Part shown: piece after piece, positions 37,562 to 46,006 of the stretch | Numbering within the stretch: the stretch's first letter is position 1 | Layout of the letters: each line of letters opens with the position of its first letter | The notes under the pieces: model-generated | What the model was told of the DNA's origin: nothing | Database searches by the model: none | The model's input: the letters and a program-made list of their open reading frames with translations, nothing else | Assembly (NCBI RefSeq): GCF_936925435.1 | Contig: NZ_CAKZHQ010000014.1 | Coordinates: 1 to 64,000 of the forward strand | DNA: 64,000 nt | Reading direction: 5' to 3' | From: an uncultured Ramlibacter sp. | GTDB taxonomy: Bacteria > Pseudomonadota > Gammaproteobacteria > Burkholderiales > Burkholderiaceae_C | Made by a program: the position numbers and the translations under genes

Positions 37562-37981
37562 TCAGGCCTGCAGTGTGGAGTTGAGTTGGGTCACCGGGCC
37601 GATCTCGGCCCAGGTAGCGCGCAGGTCGCCCAGCAGGCGGGCCACTTCCACCAGCGGTACGTCGCTGACGTGCAGGTTGGCGATGAACAGGCGCGACACC
37701 ATGTGGTCGTACAGCGAGCGCAGGTTCTCGGCCAGGGAGGGATCGGCGTCGCTCTCGACCGAGGCCTTCAGGCCCTCGTCGATGATGCGCATGGCCTTGG
37801 ACAGGGTGGAGATGCGGGTCTCGGTGTCGCCGGTTTCCATCGCGTGGCGCGCTTGCAGCACGGCGGCGATGGCGCCATCGAGCAGCAGCAGCACCAGCTT
37901 GTGCGGGCTGGCCTGGTAGACGGAGGTGACCGTGTCCACCTGGCGGTAGAGATCAATGGGCTGGGAGGGCAAGGCAAACAT
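37562..37981 (-). CDS. fliS: Flagellin chaperone FliS
   Basis: A 139-residue helical chaperone that binds the C terminus of flagellin. It has the family start YRQVDTVTSVYQASPHKLVLLLLDGAI in two adjoining conserved blocks, and LYDHMVSRLFIANL further on. The length is typical. It lies 76 nt after fliD and 2 nt before fliT. The gap to fliD contains CTCAAG, 17 nt, GATAAC, similar to the class II promoters, but without the paired half-sites. Confidence 0.94.
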   Translation of the reverse strand: MFALPSQPIDLYRQVDTVTSVYQASPHKLVLLLLDGAIAAVLQARHAMETGDTETRISTLSKAMRIIDEGLKASVESDADPSLAENLRSLYDHMVSRLFIANLHVSDVPLVEVARLLGDLRATWAEIGPVTQLNSTLQA

Positions 37982-38057
37982 GGCGTAATAAGTCCTTGTC
38001 CCAGTTATCGACCGGTGGCGCCCGAACTTGAGCGCCGCCGGTGATAGGGAAAAGGAC

Positions 38058-39500
38058 TTACGCCAGGCCGAGGCTGGCTTTGAGCTGGGCCATCTGGGCG
38101 TTCAGGTTGCTCATCTTGCTGTCCAGTGTCTGGTACTGGCCGCGCAGGCGCTTCTCGGTGCGTTCCAGGCGCTCTTGCTGGGCGTCCTGCTGCTTCTGGT
38201 TGCGCTTGACGCTCTCACCCAGGCCGGTGGTGCGGGTGGCCAGGATGCCGGTCTCGGCCGTCAGGGCGCCGGCCCATTCCTTGAAGCGCAGGCCAAAGCC
38301 GCGCGTGGTGGGGTCGCTGCCGCTTTGGGCCTGGTTGAACAGCTTGGCCAGCTTGTCCGGGGTGGACAGCAGGGGCGTGAGCTTGGTGTCGTTGACCTTG
38401 AGCGAGCCGTCGCGCTGCAGTTCGATGCCGGCGGCGCTCAGGCTGGACGGGCTGGCCAGGCCGCTGACCGATCCCTGCAGCATGCTGCGCATGGCGTAGA
38501 GCATCGAGGTGGCGGTGGAGTCGCCCTGCAGCGGGCCGCTGTTGGCGGTGTCGGCCAGGGTCTGGTTCTTCAGCAGGGTGTTCAGGCCGTTGTAGGCGTT
38601 GACGAAGTCGTTGATGTTCTTGCGCACCGCCGCCGTCTCGATGGCCACCGTCAGGTCCACCGGCGCCGTGGTGATCTTCTTGAAGCTGAGCGTGACGCCG
38701 GCGATGACCTCGGCCGGATTGTTGCTGGCGCTGGTCAGCTTCAGGCCGTTGAGCGTGAACTTGGCGTCCTGCGCGGGCTGGGTCTCTTCCAGGTTCTTGA
38801 CGCCGCCGGCGGCGGGGTCCCAGGCCAGGGCCGAGAGGCCAGCCGCGTCGGTGCTGTTGCCGTCGTCATCGGTGTTGACGCCGTTGCCGTCGGTTGCCGT
38901 CAGGCGGATCGAGCTGTCGGCGCCGTCGCTGCCCTTGAGCACCAGGCGCGACTTGCCGCCACTGGTGACGATGCTGGCGCTGACGCCCGCGCCCGCGGCG
39001 TTGATCGCATCGCGCACGCCGGCCAGGGTCTGCTTGCTGGCGTCGATGGTGATGGTGGTAGGGGTGCTGCCGCTTTTGGCGTTGAAGACGCCGGGGGCCG
39101 TGGTGGTGCCGATCTCCAGCCTGAGCGTGCCGGTGCCCACCACGGTGGTGGGGGCGTCAAAGGGGCCGCTGGCCAGCGACTGGGCCTGGGCCAGCTGGGA
39201 GACTTCCAGTGTGTGCTTGCCTGGCACGGCCGTGCTGGCCGCTGTGGCGCTGACGGAAGCGGAATCGCTGCTGTCGCTGCGCAGCGGGTTCCAGTTGGTG
39301 CTGCCAGCCAGGGTCTTGGCGATGTCGCCCAGGCTCGAGAGCTGGCTCTTGAGCGAGCCGAAGGCCGACAGCTTGGTCTGGATGGAGCTGGCCGCGCTTT
39401 GCAGCAGGTTCAGCGGCCTTTTCTCCAGCGCCATCAGCGAAGTGACGATGCTATTGACGTCGAGGCCGCTACCGACCCCGGTGCTGGTGATGGAAGGCAA
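38058..39500 (-). CDS. fliD: Flagellar filament cap protein FliD (HAP2)
   Basis: A 480-residue cap that folds flagellin monomers at the filament tip. The N terminus GVGSGLDVNSIVTSLMALE is the FliD_N signature. The variable central part is rich in Thr, Ser, Asp and Gly. The C terminus is a long coiled coil ending LDSKMSNLNAQMAQLKASLGLA. It lies 19 nt after the proximal flagellin gene, so it probably shares flagellin transcripts. Confidence 0.95.
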   Translation of the reverse strand: MPSITSTGVGSGLDVNSIVTSLMALEKRPLNLLQSAASSIQTKLSAFGSLKSQLSSLGDIAKTLAGSTNWNPLRSDSSDSASVSATAASTAVPGKHTLEVSQLAQAQSLASGPFDAPTTVVGTGTLRLEIGTTTAPGVFNAKSGSTPTTITIDASKQTLAGVRDAINAAGAGVSASIVTSGGKSRLVLKGSDGADSSIRLTATDGNGVNTDDDGNSTDAAGLSALAWDPAAGGVKNLEETQPAQDAKFTLNGLKLTSASNNPAEVIAGVTLSFKKITTAPVDLTVAIETAAVRKNINDFVNAYNGLNTLLKNQTLADTANSGPLQGDSTATSMLYAMRSMLQGSVSGLASPSSLSAAGIELQRDGSLKVNDTKLTPLLSTPDKLAKLFNQAQSGSDPTTRGFGLRFKEWAGALTAETGILATRTTGLGESVKRNQKQQDAQQERLERTEKRLRGQYQTLDSKMSNLNAQMAQLKASLGLA

Positions 39501-39519
39501 GGTTCAATTCTCCGTTGGG

Positions 39520-40725
39520 TTAATTGCGCAGCAGGGTCAGCACTTGCTGGGGCAGCTGGTTGGCTTGCACCAGCATGGCGTTGCCGGCCTGCTGCAGGAT
39601 CTGGGCTCGCGTCATGGCTGCGGTTTCGGCCGCGAAGTCGGTGTCCATGATGCGCGAACGGGCGGCCGTGGTGTTTTCCGAGGCGATCTGGATGTTGGCG
39701 ATCGTGCTCTCAAAGCGCGACTGGACGGCGCCCAGGGTGGCGCGCGCGCTGTTGATCTCTTCCAGGGCCTTGTCGCACTGCAGCATGGCCAGCTGGGCGG
39801 CCTCATAGCTGCCGACGTTCAGCACGATCATGCTGACGTCGGTGGAGGTGGAGGCGGCCTCGTCGCCGGGGGGCAGGGGGGGGACGGTGGCGCTGAAGGT
39901 GAAGCCCGTGGTGTCGACGGTGGCGGTTGCCCCCACCGCGGCCAGCTTGAAATCGGCCGAGGAGGTCATGACGATGGAGTTGGTCGTTGCGTCCAGGTAG
40001 GCGCTCACGCCGTGCAACGCGGAATCCTTGTTGATCGCATCGAGCATCTGGGTCTGGCGCTCTGTCTTAGTGAGGGCGAGGGGGATGGCATCGAGTTTGA
40101 AGGTCTTGGTGCCAACCGTGATCTCCAGGTCACCAGCGGTGATGGCGGTGAGGTCGGTGAAGTTGAGGGCGTCTGTGACGTCGGCACCGGTGATCGCCGG
40201 GGCTTTGATGGTGCCCATGCTGGTCAGCTGCGCATCGGTGAGCTTGTCGATGGTGATGGATTCGCCGGCGTTGGCACCGACCTGGAAGCGGGCCGAGGCG
40301 AAGCTGCCGTCCAGCAGTTTGGTGCCGTTGAAGTTCGTGCCCAGGGCCATGCGGTCGATTTCCTGCTTGAGCTGGATCACTTCGGCTTGCAGGGAGACGC
40401 GGTCGGTGGCGTTGTTGGTGGCGTTGGACGATTGCACGGCCAGTTCGCGCATGCGCTGGACCATCTCGCCAACCTTGCCCAGCGCGCCTTCGGCGGTTTG
40501 CGCCAGGGAGACGCCGTCATTGGCGTTGCGGGCGGCGACGTTCAGGCCGCGCACTTGGGAGTTCATGCGTTCGGCAATGGCCAGGCCGGCGGCGTCGTCG
40601 CGGGCGCTGTTGACGCGCAGGCCGCTGGACAGGCGCTGGATCGAGGTCGCCAGGGACGACTGCGAGCCATTGAGGTTGCGCTGGGTGTTCAGCGAGGTGA
40701 TATTGGTATTGATGACGGAAGGCAT
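39520..40725 (-). CDS. fliC: Flagellin, proximal copy (contains a cysteine)
   Basis: A 401-residue flagellin with conserved D0/D1 ends (MPSVINTNITSLNTQRNL at the start, QANQLPQQVLTLLRN at the end) and a variable middle (about 170-290) with a VPPLPPGDE stretch. It closely resembles the neighbouring flagellin outside the middle. Unusually, it has a cysteine in the C-terminal D1 region (LAMLQCDKALEEI, codon 39775-39777), where the other copy has ADDAL; flagellins almost always lack cysteine. Its upstream sigma-28-like site has an imperfect spacing. It may be a minor or differently expressed subunit. Confidence 0.95.
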   Translation of the reverse strand: MPSVINTNITSLNTQRNLNGSQSSLATSIQRLSSGLRVNSARDDAAGLAIAERMNSQVRGLNVAARNANDGVSLAQTAEGALGKVGEMVQRMRELAVQSSNATNNATDRVSLQAEVIQLKQEIDRMALGTNFNGTKLLDGSFASARFQVGANAGESITIDKLTDAQLTSMGTIKAPAITGADVTDALNFTDLTAITAGDLEITVGTKTFKLDAIPLALTKTERQTQMLDAINKDSALHGVSAYLDATTNSIVMTSSADFKLAAVGATATVDTTGFTFSATVPPLPPGDEAASTSTDVSMIVLNVGSYEAAQLAMLQCDKALEEINSARATLGAVQSRFESTIANIQIASENTTAARSRIMDTDFAAETAAMTRAQILQQAGNAMLVQANQLPQQVLTLLRN

Positions 40726-40837
40726 TGGGACTCCAATCGAAAACTGGTTTTCAACCGGATTGCCTTGCGAGACCGCAGCTGCGTCCTAACGCAACTGCGC
40801 CGCCGGCACCCGGGGCTCACGCCAGTCCTGGGTCTCA

Positions 40838-40866
40838 GGATCGGCGCATTCCCGTACTGTGCTTGA
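40838..40866 (-). promoter_or_regulatory. Weak sigma-28-like promoter of the proximal flagellin gene
   Basis: On the minus strand, TCAAG (40862-40866) is followed by 16 nt and GCCGATCC (40838-40845), about 113 nt before the ATG at 40725. The usual gap is 14 nt and the -10 normally ends in AA, so this site departs in both respects. It lies downstream of the terminator of the distal flagellin gene, where a promoter is needed. Confidence 0.4.
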
Positions 40867-40895
40867 GGCGGCGGCAAGGCAAACCACGGAAAAGA

Positions 40896-40932
40896 GGGCG
40901 GCTTGCCGGCTATTTCTGCCGGCAAGCCGCCC
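40896..40932 (-). terminator. Terminator between the two flagellin genes
   Basis: A perfect 14-bp stem: GGGCGGCTTGCCGG at 40896-40909 facing CCGGCAAGCCGCCC at 40919-40932, with a 9-nt loop. On the minus strand it is followed by TCTTTTCC. It lies 26 nt after the stop of the distal flagellin gene and should separate the two flagellin transcripts. Confidence 0.85.
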
Positions 40933-40957
40933 CGGTTCCGGGGAGACCTTGCGAAAA

Positions 40958-42133
40958 TTAACGCAGCAGCGACAGAACTTGCTGGGGCAGCTGGTTGGCC
41001 TGCGACAGCATGGCGGTGCCGGCTTGCTGCAGGATCTGGGCGCGGGTCATGTTGGCCGTTTCAGCGGCGAAGTCTGTGTCCATGATGCGCGAGCGGGCAG
41101 CCGTCACGTTCTCCGCGGTGATCTGGATGTTGGCGATCGCGTTCTCGAAGCGGCTTTGCACGGCGCCCAGCTTGGCGCGGCTGGTGTTGATCAGCTTCAA
41201 GGCGTCGTCGGCCTGCTGGATGGCCAGCTGGGCGCCGTCCCGGGTAGTGACGGACAGCGCGGACATGTTGACGGCGCCGCCGGCGACGCTGGCGGCGCCA
41301 TCAGCGAAGCCCGTATTGGTGGCGGAGGCGGCGCCGGCGCCTGCAAACGAAATCGTGAATTCGGAAGCGGAGGAGATGACAACAGCGTCGGACACCGTGT
41401 CCACCGTGGCGCTCACGCCGGACTTAAATGCTTGAGCGTTGATCGCATCGGCGATTTGGTTCGCGCGGGCCTTTTGGGTGAGGGCCGCGGGGGCTGCAAT
41501 TGCATCAAGTTGGTAGCTGACGACGGGGCCGGGGAGGGTGCCGACATTGATCGTAATGTCGCCGGTGGCAAGGGCTTCAAAGGTGGTGATGGCGCCGCCG
41601 GTGGCCGCGTTCGTCTTGGTTTGGATGCTGGACAGCTGCGTGTTGGTGATCTGGTCGATCTCGATGGATTGGCCGGCATCGGAGCCGACCTGGAATTTTT
41701 CTTTGCTGAAGGTCCCGTCCAGCAGCGCTTTGCCGTTGAACTGGGTGGTCTTGGCAACGCGGTCGATTTCTTCCTTCAGCTGGTCCACTTCAGCCTGCAG
41801 AGCTTCGCGGTCGCTAGTGCTGTTGGTGGCGTTGGACGATTGCACGGCCAGTTCGCGGATGCGCTGGACCATTTCGCCAACCTTGCCCAGGGCGCCTTCA
41901 GCGGTCTGCGCCAGGGAGACGGCGTCGTTGGCGTTGCGGGCAGCGACGTTCAGGCCGCGCACTTGAGCACCCATGCGCTCGGCGATGGCCAGGCCGGCGG
42001 CGTCGTCACGGGCGCTGTTCACGCGCAGGCCGGTCGACAGGCGCTGGATGGAGGTGCTCAGAGCAGCTTGCGAGCTGCCCAGGTTGCGTTGCGTGTTGAG
42101 CGACGGGATGTTGGTATTGATAACGGAAGGCAT
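40958..42133 (-). CDS. fliC: Flagellin, distal copy (perfect sigma-28 promoter)
   Basis: A 391-residue flagellin with standard D0/D1 ends (MPSVINTNIPSLNTQRNL; QANQLPQQVLSLLR) and a different, Ala/Gly/Thr-rich central region (about 170-285). It contains no cysteine. The ATG at 42131-42133 was chosen because MPSVIN is the family start; five extra codons upstream are not flagellin-like. Behind a consensus FliA promoter and before a strong terminator, it is probably the main filament subunit (inference). Confidence 0.96.
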   Translation of the reverse strand: MPSVINTNIPSLNTQRNLGSSQAALSTSIQRLSTGLRVNSARDDAAGLAIAERMGAQVRGLNVAARNANDAVSLAQTAEGALGKVGEMVQRIRELAVQSSNATNSTSDREALQAEVDQLKEEIDRVAKTTQFNGKALLDGTFSKEKFQVGSDAGQSIEIDQITNTQLSSIQTKTNAATGGAITTFEALATGDITINVGTLPGPVVSYQLDAIAAPAALTQKARANQIADAINAQAFKSGVSATVDTVSDAVVISSASEFTISFAGAGAASATNTGFADGAASVAGGAVNMSALSVTTRDGAQLAIQQADDALKLINTSRAKLGAVQSRFENAIANIQITAENVTAARSRIMDTDFAAETANMTRAQILQQAGTAMLSQANQLPQQVLSLLR

Positions 42134-42235
42134 GTTGCAGATCCTCAAGAATCGGCTTCCGACATGGAAGCCCTGGGTTTAGACACCGCGTCTCTATCTG
42201 TCGCGGCCCTGGCGGGAGAATCCCGTTGCCATTCT

Positions 42236-42262
42236 TTATCGGCGGGGTGGCGGCGGGCTTTA
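42236..42262 (-). promoter_or_regulatory. Consensus sigma-28 (FliA) promoter of the distal flagellin gene
   Basis: Minus strand: TAAAG (42258-42262), exactly 14 nt, GCCGATAA (42236-42243). Both boxes match the FliA consensus at every position. It lies 103 nt before the ATG at 42133, leaving a long leader. FliA (52299) and FlgM (54815) are both encoded in the window. Confidence 0.9.
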
Positions 42263-42552
42263 GCGGGTTTTGCAAAGAGCGCAAGCGCAGGCCATTGCAT
42301 GGGCTCTGTCGCGCACTGTGTTGTGACAGTGGCTGGCCCCTACCCTCATTGGAGAACGCCGCCTGTGCACCAGCGCTCGCTCTACGCCATCGACGCCTCA
42401 GTCACCCACAGAGATTGGTGACAGCCCCTTTTCATTTGTAAGCAAATTGCTTAGGGCCTATGCGCCTTTCCCGCATCAAGTTTCTGTTTCGCGCCAACAC
42501 AATTGGACACATCGGAGCAGCAGCCCCACCGACCCTTCCAGGAGCACCCACC
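42263..42552. promoter_or_regulatory. flhDC upstream control region with a 7-1-7 palindrome
   Basis: These 290 nt separate the flagellin promoter from flhD and should hold the flhDC master-operon promoter. The clearest element is a perfect palindrome at 42439-42453 (TAAGCAA, A, TTGCTTA), 100 nt before the flhD ATG, in the most AT-rich part of the gap. It could be an operator, or part of a promoter whose -35 is TTGCTT. No FlhDC box or sigma-28 site is present here, which fits a top-level (class I) operon. A GGAGC ribosome site precedes flhD. I see no small ORF I would support. Confidence 0.45.
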
Positions 42553-42882
42553 ATGACCAACGATCAGCTGATGAATGAGATTCGCGACACCAACCTGTCC
42601 TACCTGATGCTGGCCCAGGCCATGATCCGCCAGGACAAGACCCTGGCCCTGTTCCGCCTGGGCCTGTCCGAGCCGGTGGCCGACCTCATTGCCCAGCTGT
42701 CTCCGCAGCAGATCGTCCGCGTGGCCTCGCGCAACCAGATGCTGTGCACCATGCGTTTCGACGACGAGCTGGTCTGGGGCCTGCTGACCGACGGCCACGA
42801 TGCGCGCCAGGCCGGCGAGCAGACCGTCAGCCGCCTGCATGCCAGCGTGCTGATGGCCGGCCAACACGCCCTCGCTGCCTGA
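42553..42882 (+). CDS. flhD: Flagellar master regulator subunit FlhD
   Basis: A 109-residue helical protein which, with FlhC, forms the FlhD4C2 activator of class II flagellar genes. It contains the family segments LMNEIRDTNLSYLMLAQAMI and ALFRLGLSEPVADLIAQLSP, and MLCTMRFDDELVW. The ATG at 42553 has GGAGC 10 nt upstream; an open upstream frame begins at 42460, but its peptide is not FlhD-like. flhC follows after 28 nt. Confidence 0.96.
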   Translation: MTNDQLMNEIRDTNLSYLMLAQAMIRQDKTLALFRLGLSEPVADLIAQLSPQQIVRVASRNQMLCTMRFDDELVWGLLTDGHDARQAGEQTVSRLHASVLMAGQHALAA

Positions 42883-42910
42883 TCACTGACCCTTTCTCCA
42901 GGACACACAC

Positions 42911-43456
42911 ATGAGCACACCTGCCAAGAGCCTCTTGAACGACAGCCGCCAGTTGGGCCGCGCCGTCCAGCTGATCGAACTGGGCGCCCGCATGGCCGTC
43001 CTGGAGTCCGAGACCAGCCTGTCGCACGAGCGCCTGCTGCGCCTGTACCGCGAGGTCACCGGCCAGTCGCCCTCCAAGGGCCAGCTGCCTTACTCCACCG
43101 ACTGGTTCACCTCCTGGCAGCCCAATATCCATGCCTCGCTGTTCCTGAACATCTACGAGAACCTCAACAAGACCTGCGACCTGGACCAGATCGACCTGAT
43201 CACCAAGGCCTGGCAGCTGTATGAGGCCGACGTCAAGGCCCTGGGCGTGGAAGCCATGCTGTCGATCACCCGCGCCTGGCGCCTGGTCAAGTTCGTCGAC
43301 AGCGACATGCTGTGCCTGACGCCCTGCACCCACTGCGGCGGCCATTTCGTCACCCACAGCCACGAGTACGGCAAGGGCTTCAAGGCCTTTGTCTGCGGCA
43401 TGTGCGAGCCGCCGGCCCGCGCCGGCAAGAGCCGCCGCACCGGCGCCATCCACTGA
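42911..43456 (+). CDS. flhC: Flagellar master regulator subunit FlhC
   Basis: A 181-residue DNA-binding partner of FlhD. The zinc site is intact: C139 and C142 (PCTHCGG) and C162 and C165 (FVCGMC), equivalent to Cys 137, 140, 157 and 160 of E. coli FlhC. The middle has LPYSTDWFTSWQPNIHASLF, also conserved. Its predicted binding sites lie upstream of six flagellar operons in this window. A strong terminator follows. Confidence 0.96.
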   Translation: MSTPAKSLLNDSRQLGRAVQLIELGARMAVLESETSLSHERLLRLYREVTGQSPSKGQLPYSTDWFTSWQPNIHASLFLNIYENLNKTCDLDQIDLITKAWQLYEADVKALGVEAMLSITRAWRLVKFVDSDMLCLTPCTHCGGHFVTHSHEYGKGFKAFVCGMCEPPARAGKSRRTGAIH

Positions 43457-43490
43457 TTGTTCTCCTCGCGTCGTTGCAGACGCATTCTTG

Positions 43491-43525
43491 AACGCGTGCT
43501 CCCAGGGGAACACGCGTTTTTTTTT
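43491..43525 (+). terminator. Intrinsic terminator of flhDC
   Basis: AACGCGTG, a 12-nt loop, CACGCGTT, leading into an uninterrupted run of T to 43525. It begins 34 nt after the flhC stop. It separates the flhDC transcript from motAB, which has its own sigma-28 promoter 11 nt later. Confidence 0.9.
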
Positions 43526-43535
43526 GCCTCATCGC

Positions 43536-43562
43536 TCAAGTGGCGCGCCCCCCTGCCGAAAC
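43536..43562 (+). promoter_or_regulatory. Sigma-28 (FliA) promoter of motAB-cheYZ
   Basis: TCAAG (43536-43540), exactly 14 nt, GCCGAAAC (43555-43562), 52 nt before the motA ATG and directly after the flhDC terminator. Same form as the promoter before the first chemoreceptor gene. Confidence 0.72.
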
Positions 43563-43614
43563 CTTGCCTGTGACACCGGCACATCGCCGGGCCGTATTCG
43601 AAAGCATTTCATTC

Positions 43615-44487
43615 ATGTTCGTCATCGTTGGCTACCTTCTTGTGATCGGTTGCGTGCTCGGCGGCTATGCCATGGCCGGCGGCTCGTTCCCGGTCCTGCT
43701 GCACGCTGCCCCGCATGAACTGTTCGTGATCTGCGGCGCCGCCCTGGGCGCCTTCCTGGTGGGCAACAGCTCCAAGACGGTCAAGGCCACGCTCAAGCTC
43801 CTGCCCAAGCTGTTCAAGGGTTCCAAATACACCAAGGCGCGCTACATGGAGCTGATGGCGCTGCTGTTCGACACCCTGACCAAGGCCCGCAAGGAGGGCC
43901 TGATGTCGATCGAGTCGGACGTCGAGGAGCCCCGCAAGAGCCCGCTGTTCCAGAAATTTCCGCTGATCCTGGCCGACGACCACCTGATGGAGTTCATCAC
44001 CGACTACCTGCGCATGATGGTTTCGGGCAACCTCAATGCCCATGAGCTCGAGAACCTCATGGACAACGAGATCGACACCCACCACCACGAGGCCCTGATT
44101 CCCGCCGGCGCGATCCAGACCATGGGCGATGGCCTGCCGGCTTTCGGCATCGTGGCCGCCGTGCTGGGCGTGGTCAAGACCATGGCTTCGGTGGGCGCCG
44201 CGCCCGCCGTGCTGGGCGGCATGATCGCCGGCGCCCTGGTGGGCACCTTCATGGGCATCCTGATGGCCTATGGCTTCGTCAGCCCGCTGGCCCAGCTGGC
44301 CACGCAGAAGGTCGACGAGACGACCAAGGAATTGCAGTGCGTCAAGACCACGCTGCTGGCCAGCGTGCAGGGTTACGCCCCGGCGGTCGCGCTGGAGTTC
44401 GGCCGCAAGGTCCTGTTCTCGACGGAACGGCCCAGCTTCATCGAGCTGGAAGACCACGTCAAGGGCAACAAGAAGAAGACCGCCTGA
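43615..44487 (+). CDS. motA: Flagellar stator protein MotA
   Basis: A 290-residue, four-helix proton-channel subunit. Two helices lie near the N terminus (about 1-55) and two about 170-225 (AFGIVAAVLGVVKTMASVG and MIAGALVGTFMGILMAYGF), with the large cytoplasmic loop between them that contacts FliG. The start was set at the ATG at 43615, which gives the typical MFVIVGYLLVIGCVLGGY opening; the frame extends upstream through the promoter. motB follows after 28 nt. Confidence 0.95.
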   Translation: MFVIVGYLLVIGCVLGGYAMAGGSFPVLLHAAPHELFVICGAALGAFLVGNSSKTVKATLKLLPKLFKGSKYTKARYMELMALLFDTLTKARKEGLMSIESDVEEPRKSPLFQKFPLILADDHLMEFITDYLRMMVSGNLNAHELENLMDNEIDTHHHEALIPAGAIQTMGDGLPAFGIVAAVLGVVKTMASVGAAPAVLGGMIAGALVGTFMGILMAYGFVSPLAQLATQKVDETTKELQCVKTTLLASVQGYAPAVALEFGRKVLFSTERPSFIELEDHVKGNKKKTA

Positions 44488-44515
44488 GAGCGGCAGCAAC
44501 AAGGCAGGAACAGAC

Positions 44516-45562
44516 ATGGCAACCGCAGCGGGCAAGCTTCAGCCCATCATCATCAAACGCGTCAAGAAGGCCGGCCACGCACCCCACCACTCGGGCGCGT
44601 GGAAGATCGCCTACGCCGACTTCGTCACGGCCATGATGGCCTTCTTTCTGCTGATGTGGCTGCTGGGGTCGACCTCCAAGGGCGACCTGCAGGGCATCGC
44701 GCTGTTCTTCCAGAATCCGCTGAAGGTGTCCATGGCCGGTGGCTCCGGCTCCGGCGACAGCTCCAGCATCATCAAGGGCGGCGGCTCCGTTCTCACCCGC
44801 GTCAACGGCAACGTGCGCAACGGCGAGACCCCGGCCCAGCAGCGCAGCTTCAACCTGCAGGCCTTGCGCGCTGAAATCCAGGCCACCGATGCGCAACGCA
44901 TGCGCGAGCTGCAAGCCAGGCTGGAGCAGGCCATCGCGGCCAACCCGGCGCTGGCGGGCCTGCGCAACCAGCTGCGCTTTGACATCACGCCCGACGGCCT
45001 GCGCGTGCAGATCGTCGACGACAAGGGCCGACCCATGTTTGACGCCGGCAGCGCCCGGGTCAAGGACTACATGCGCGAGCTGCTGCGCAGCATCGGCCAG
45101 CTGATCGAGGGCGCCGACTCCGGCGTCGTGCTGTCGGGTCACACCGACGCCTCGCCTTACAGCGGCGGCGAACGCGGCTACTCCAACTGGGAGCTGTCGG
45201 CCGACCGCGCCAATGCCTCGCGCCGCGAACTGCTGGCCGGTGGCCTGCGCGAGGACCGCGTTGTGCGCGTGCTCGGCATGGGCTCCTCGACCCTGTTCGA
45301 TCCCGCCGACCCGGTCAACCCGATGAACCGCCGCATTTCCCTGCTGGTGCTGGGCCGCCTCGGCCAGGAGCGCTGGGCCAGGGGCGTGGAGACGCCGGTG
45401 TCGGAAGCCCAGGCCATCGAGCAACTGCTGGAAAAGCAGGAGGCCGCCATGCCCCCCGCCGCGTCGCTGCCAGGTCAAGTCCCCGCGGTGACGGCTGCGC
45501 CCCTGGCGTTGCGCCCCGCACCCGCCCCCATCTTCCCGGCCGCGCCTGCTGCCGCCCGCTGA
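44516..45562 (+). CDS. motB: Flagellar stator protein MotB
   Basis: A 348-residue stator anchor. One helix at about 31-50 carries the proton-binding D35 ([10 protein letters not shown]). A plug-like segment follows, and then a C-terminal OmpA-type peptidoglycan-binding domain (about 195-300) with [10 protein letters not shown] and [16 protein letters not shown]. The last 45 residues are Ala/Pro-rich. The ATG at 44516 follows GCAGGAACAGAC. The DF pair in the helix indicates a proton-driven, not sodium-driven, motor. Confidence 0.95.
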   Translation: MATAAGKLQPIIIKRVKKAGHAPHHSGAWKIAYADFVTAMMAFFLLMWLLGSTSKGDLQGIALFFQNPLKVSMAGGSGSGDSSSIIKGGGSVLTRVNGNVRNGETPAQQRSFNLQALRAEIQATDAQRMRELQARLEQAIAANPALAGLRNQLRFDITPDGLRVQIVDDKGRPMFDAGSARVKDYMRELLRSIGQLIEGADSGVVLSGHTDASPYSGGERGYSNWELSADRANASRRELLAGGLREDRVVRVLGMGSSTLFDPADPVNPMNRRISLLVLGRLGQERWARGVETPVSEAQAIEQLLEKQEAAMPPAASLPGQVPAVTAAPLALRPAPAPIFPAAPAAAR

Positions 45563-45596
45563 AATCCATTGCCAACTTTCACTCCGGAGCCATCCC

Positions 45597-45995
45597 ATGA
45601 CCGCCCCCACTGACATGAAGTTTCTGATCGTCGATGACTTCTCGACCATGCGCCGCATCGTGCGCAACCTGCTCAAGGAAGCCGGCTTCGCCAACGCCGA
45701 CGAAGCCGAGGACGGCGTCGCCGCCCTGGCCAAGCTGCGCGCCGGCAGCTTCGACTTCGTGGTCAGCGACATCAACATGCCCAACATGAACGGCTTCGAG
45801 CTGCTGGCCCAGATCCGCGCCGATGCGGCCCTGAAGGCGCTGCCGGTGCTGATGATCACCGCCGAGGCCCGCAAGGAAGACATCGTCATGGCGGCCCAGA
45901 TCGGCGCCTCCGGCTACATCGTCAAGCCCTTCACCAAGGGCACGCTGGAAGACAAGGTTCAGAAGATCCTGCAAAAACTGGCCCAGACCGCCTGA
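45597..45995 (+). CDS. cheY: Chemotaxis response regulator CheY
   Basis: A 132-residue receiver that binds FliM when phosphorylated. Key residues: D13/D14, phospho-acceptor D58 ([11 protein letters not shown]), T88 and K110 (YIVKPF). The region matches enteric CheY closely, including [16 protein letters not shown]. It is directly followed by cheZ (11 nt), so it is the motor-directed CheY, in contrast to the cheA-linked receiver at 9301. Confidence 0.96.
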   Translation: MTAPTDMKFLIVDDFSTMRRIVRNLLKEAGFANADEAEDGVAALAKLRAGSFDFVVSDINMPNMNGFELLAQIRADAALKALPVLMITAEARKEDIVMAAQIGASGYIVKPFTKGTLEDKVQKILQKLAQTA

Positions 45996-46006
45996 AGGAC
46001 ATCACC

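Noticed and set aside
37982-38049. Seventh class II promoter before fliS (CTCAAG, 17 nt, GATAAC)
   Set aside because: The hexamers and spacing fit, but the 13-nt half-sites with 11-nt spacer are missing upstream, so it may be chance.
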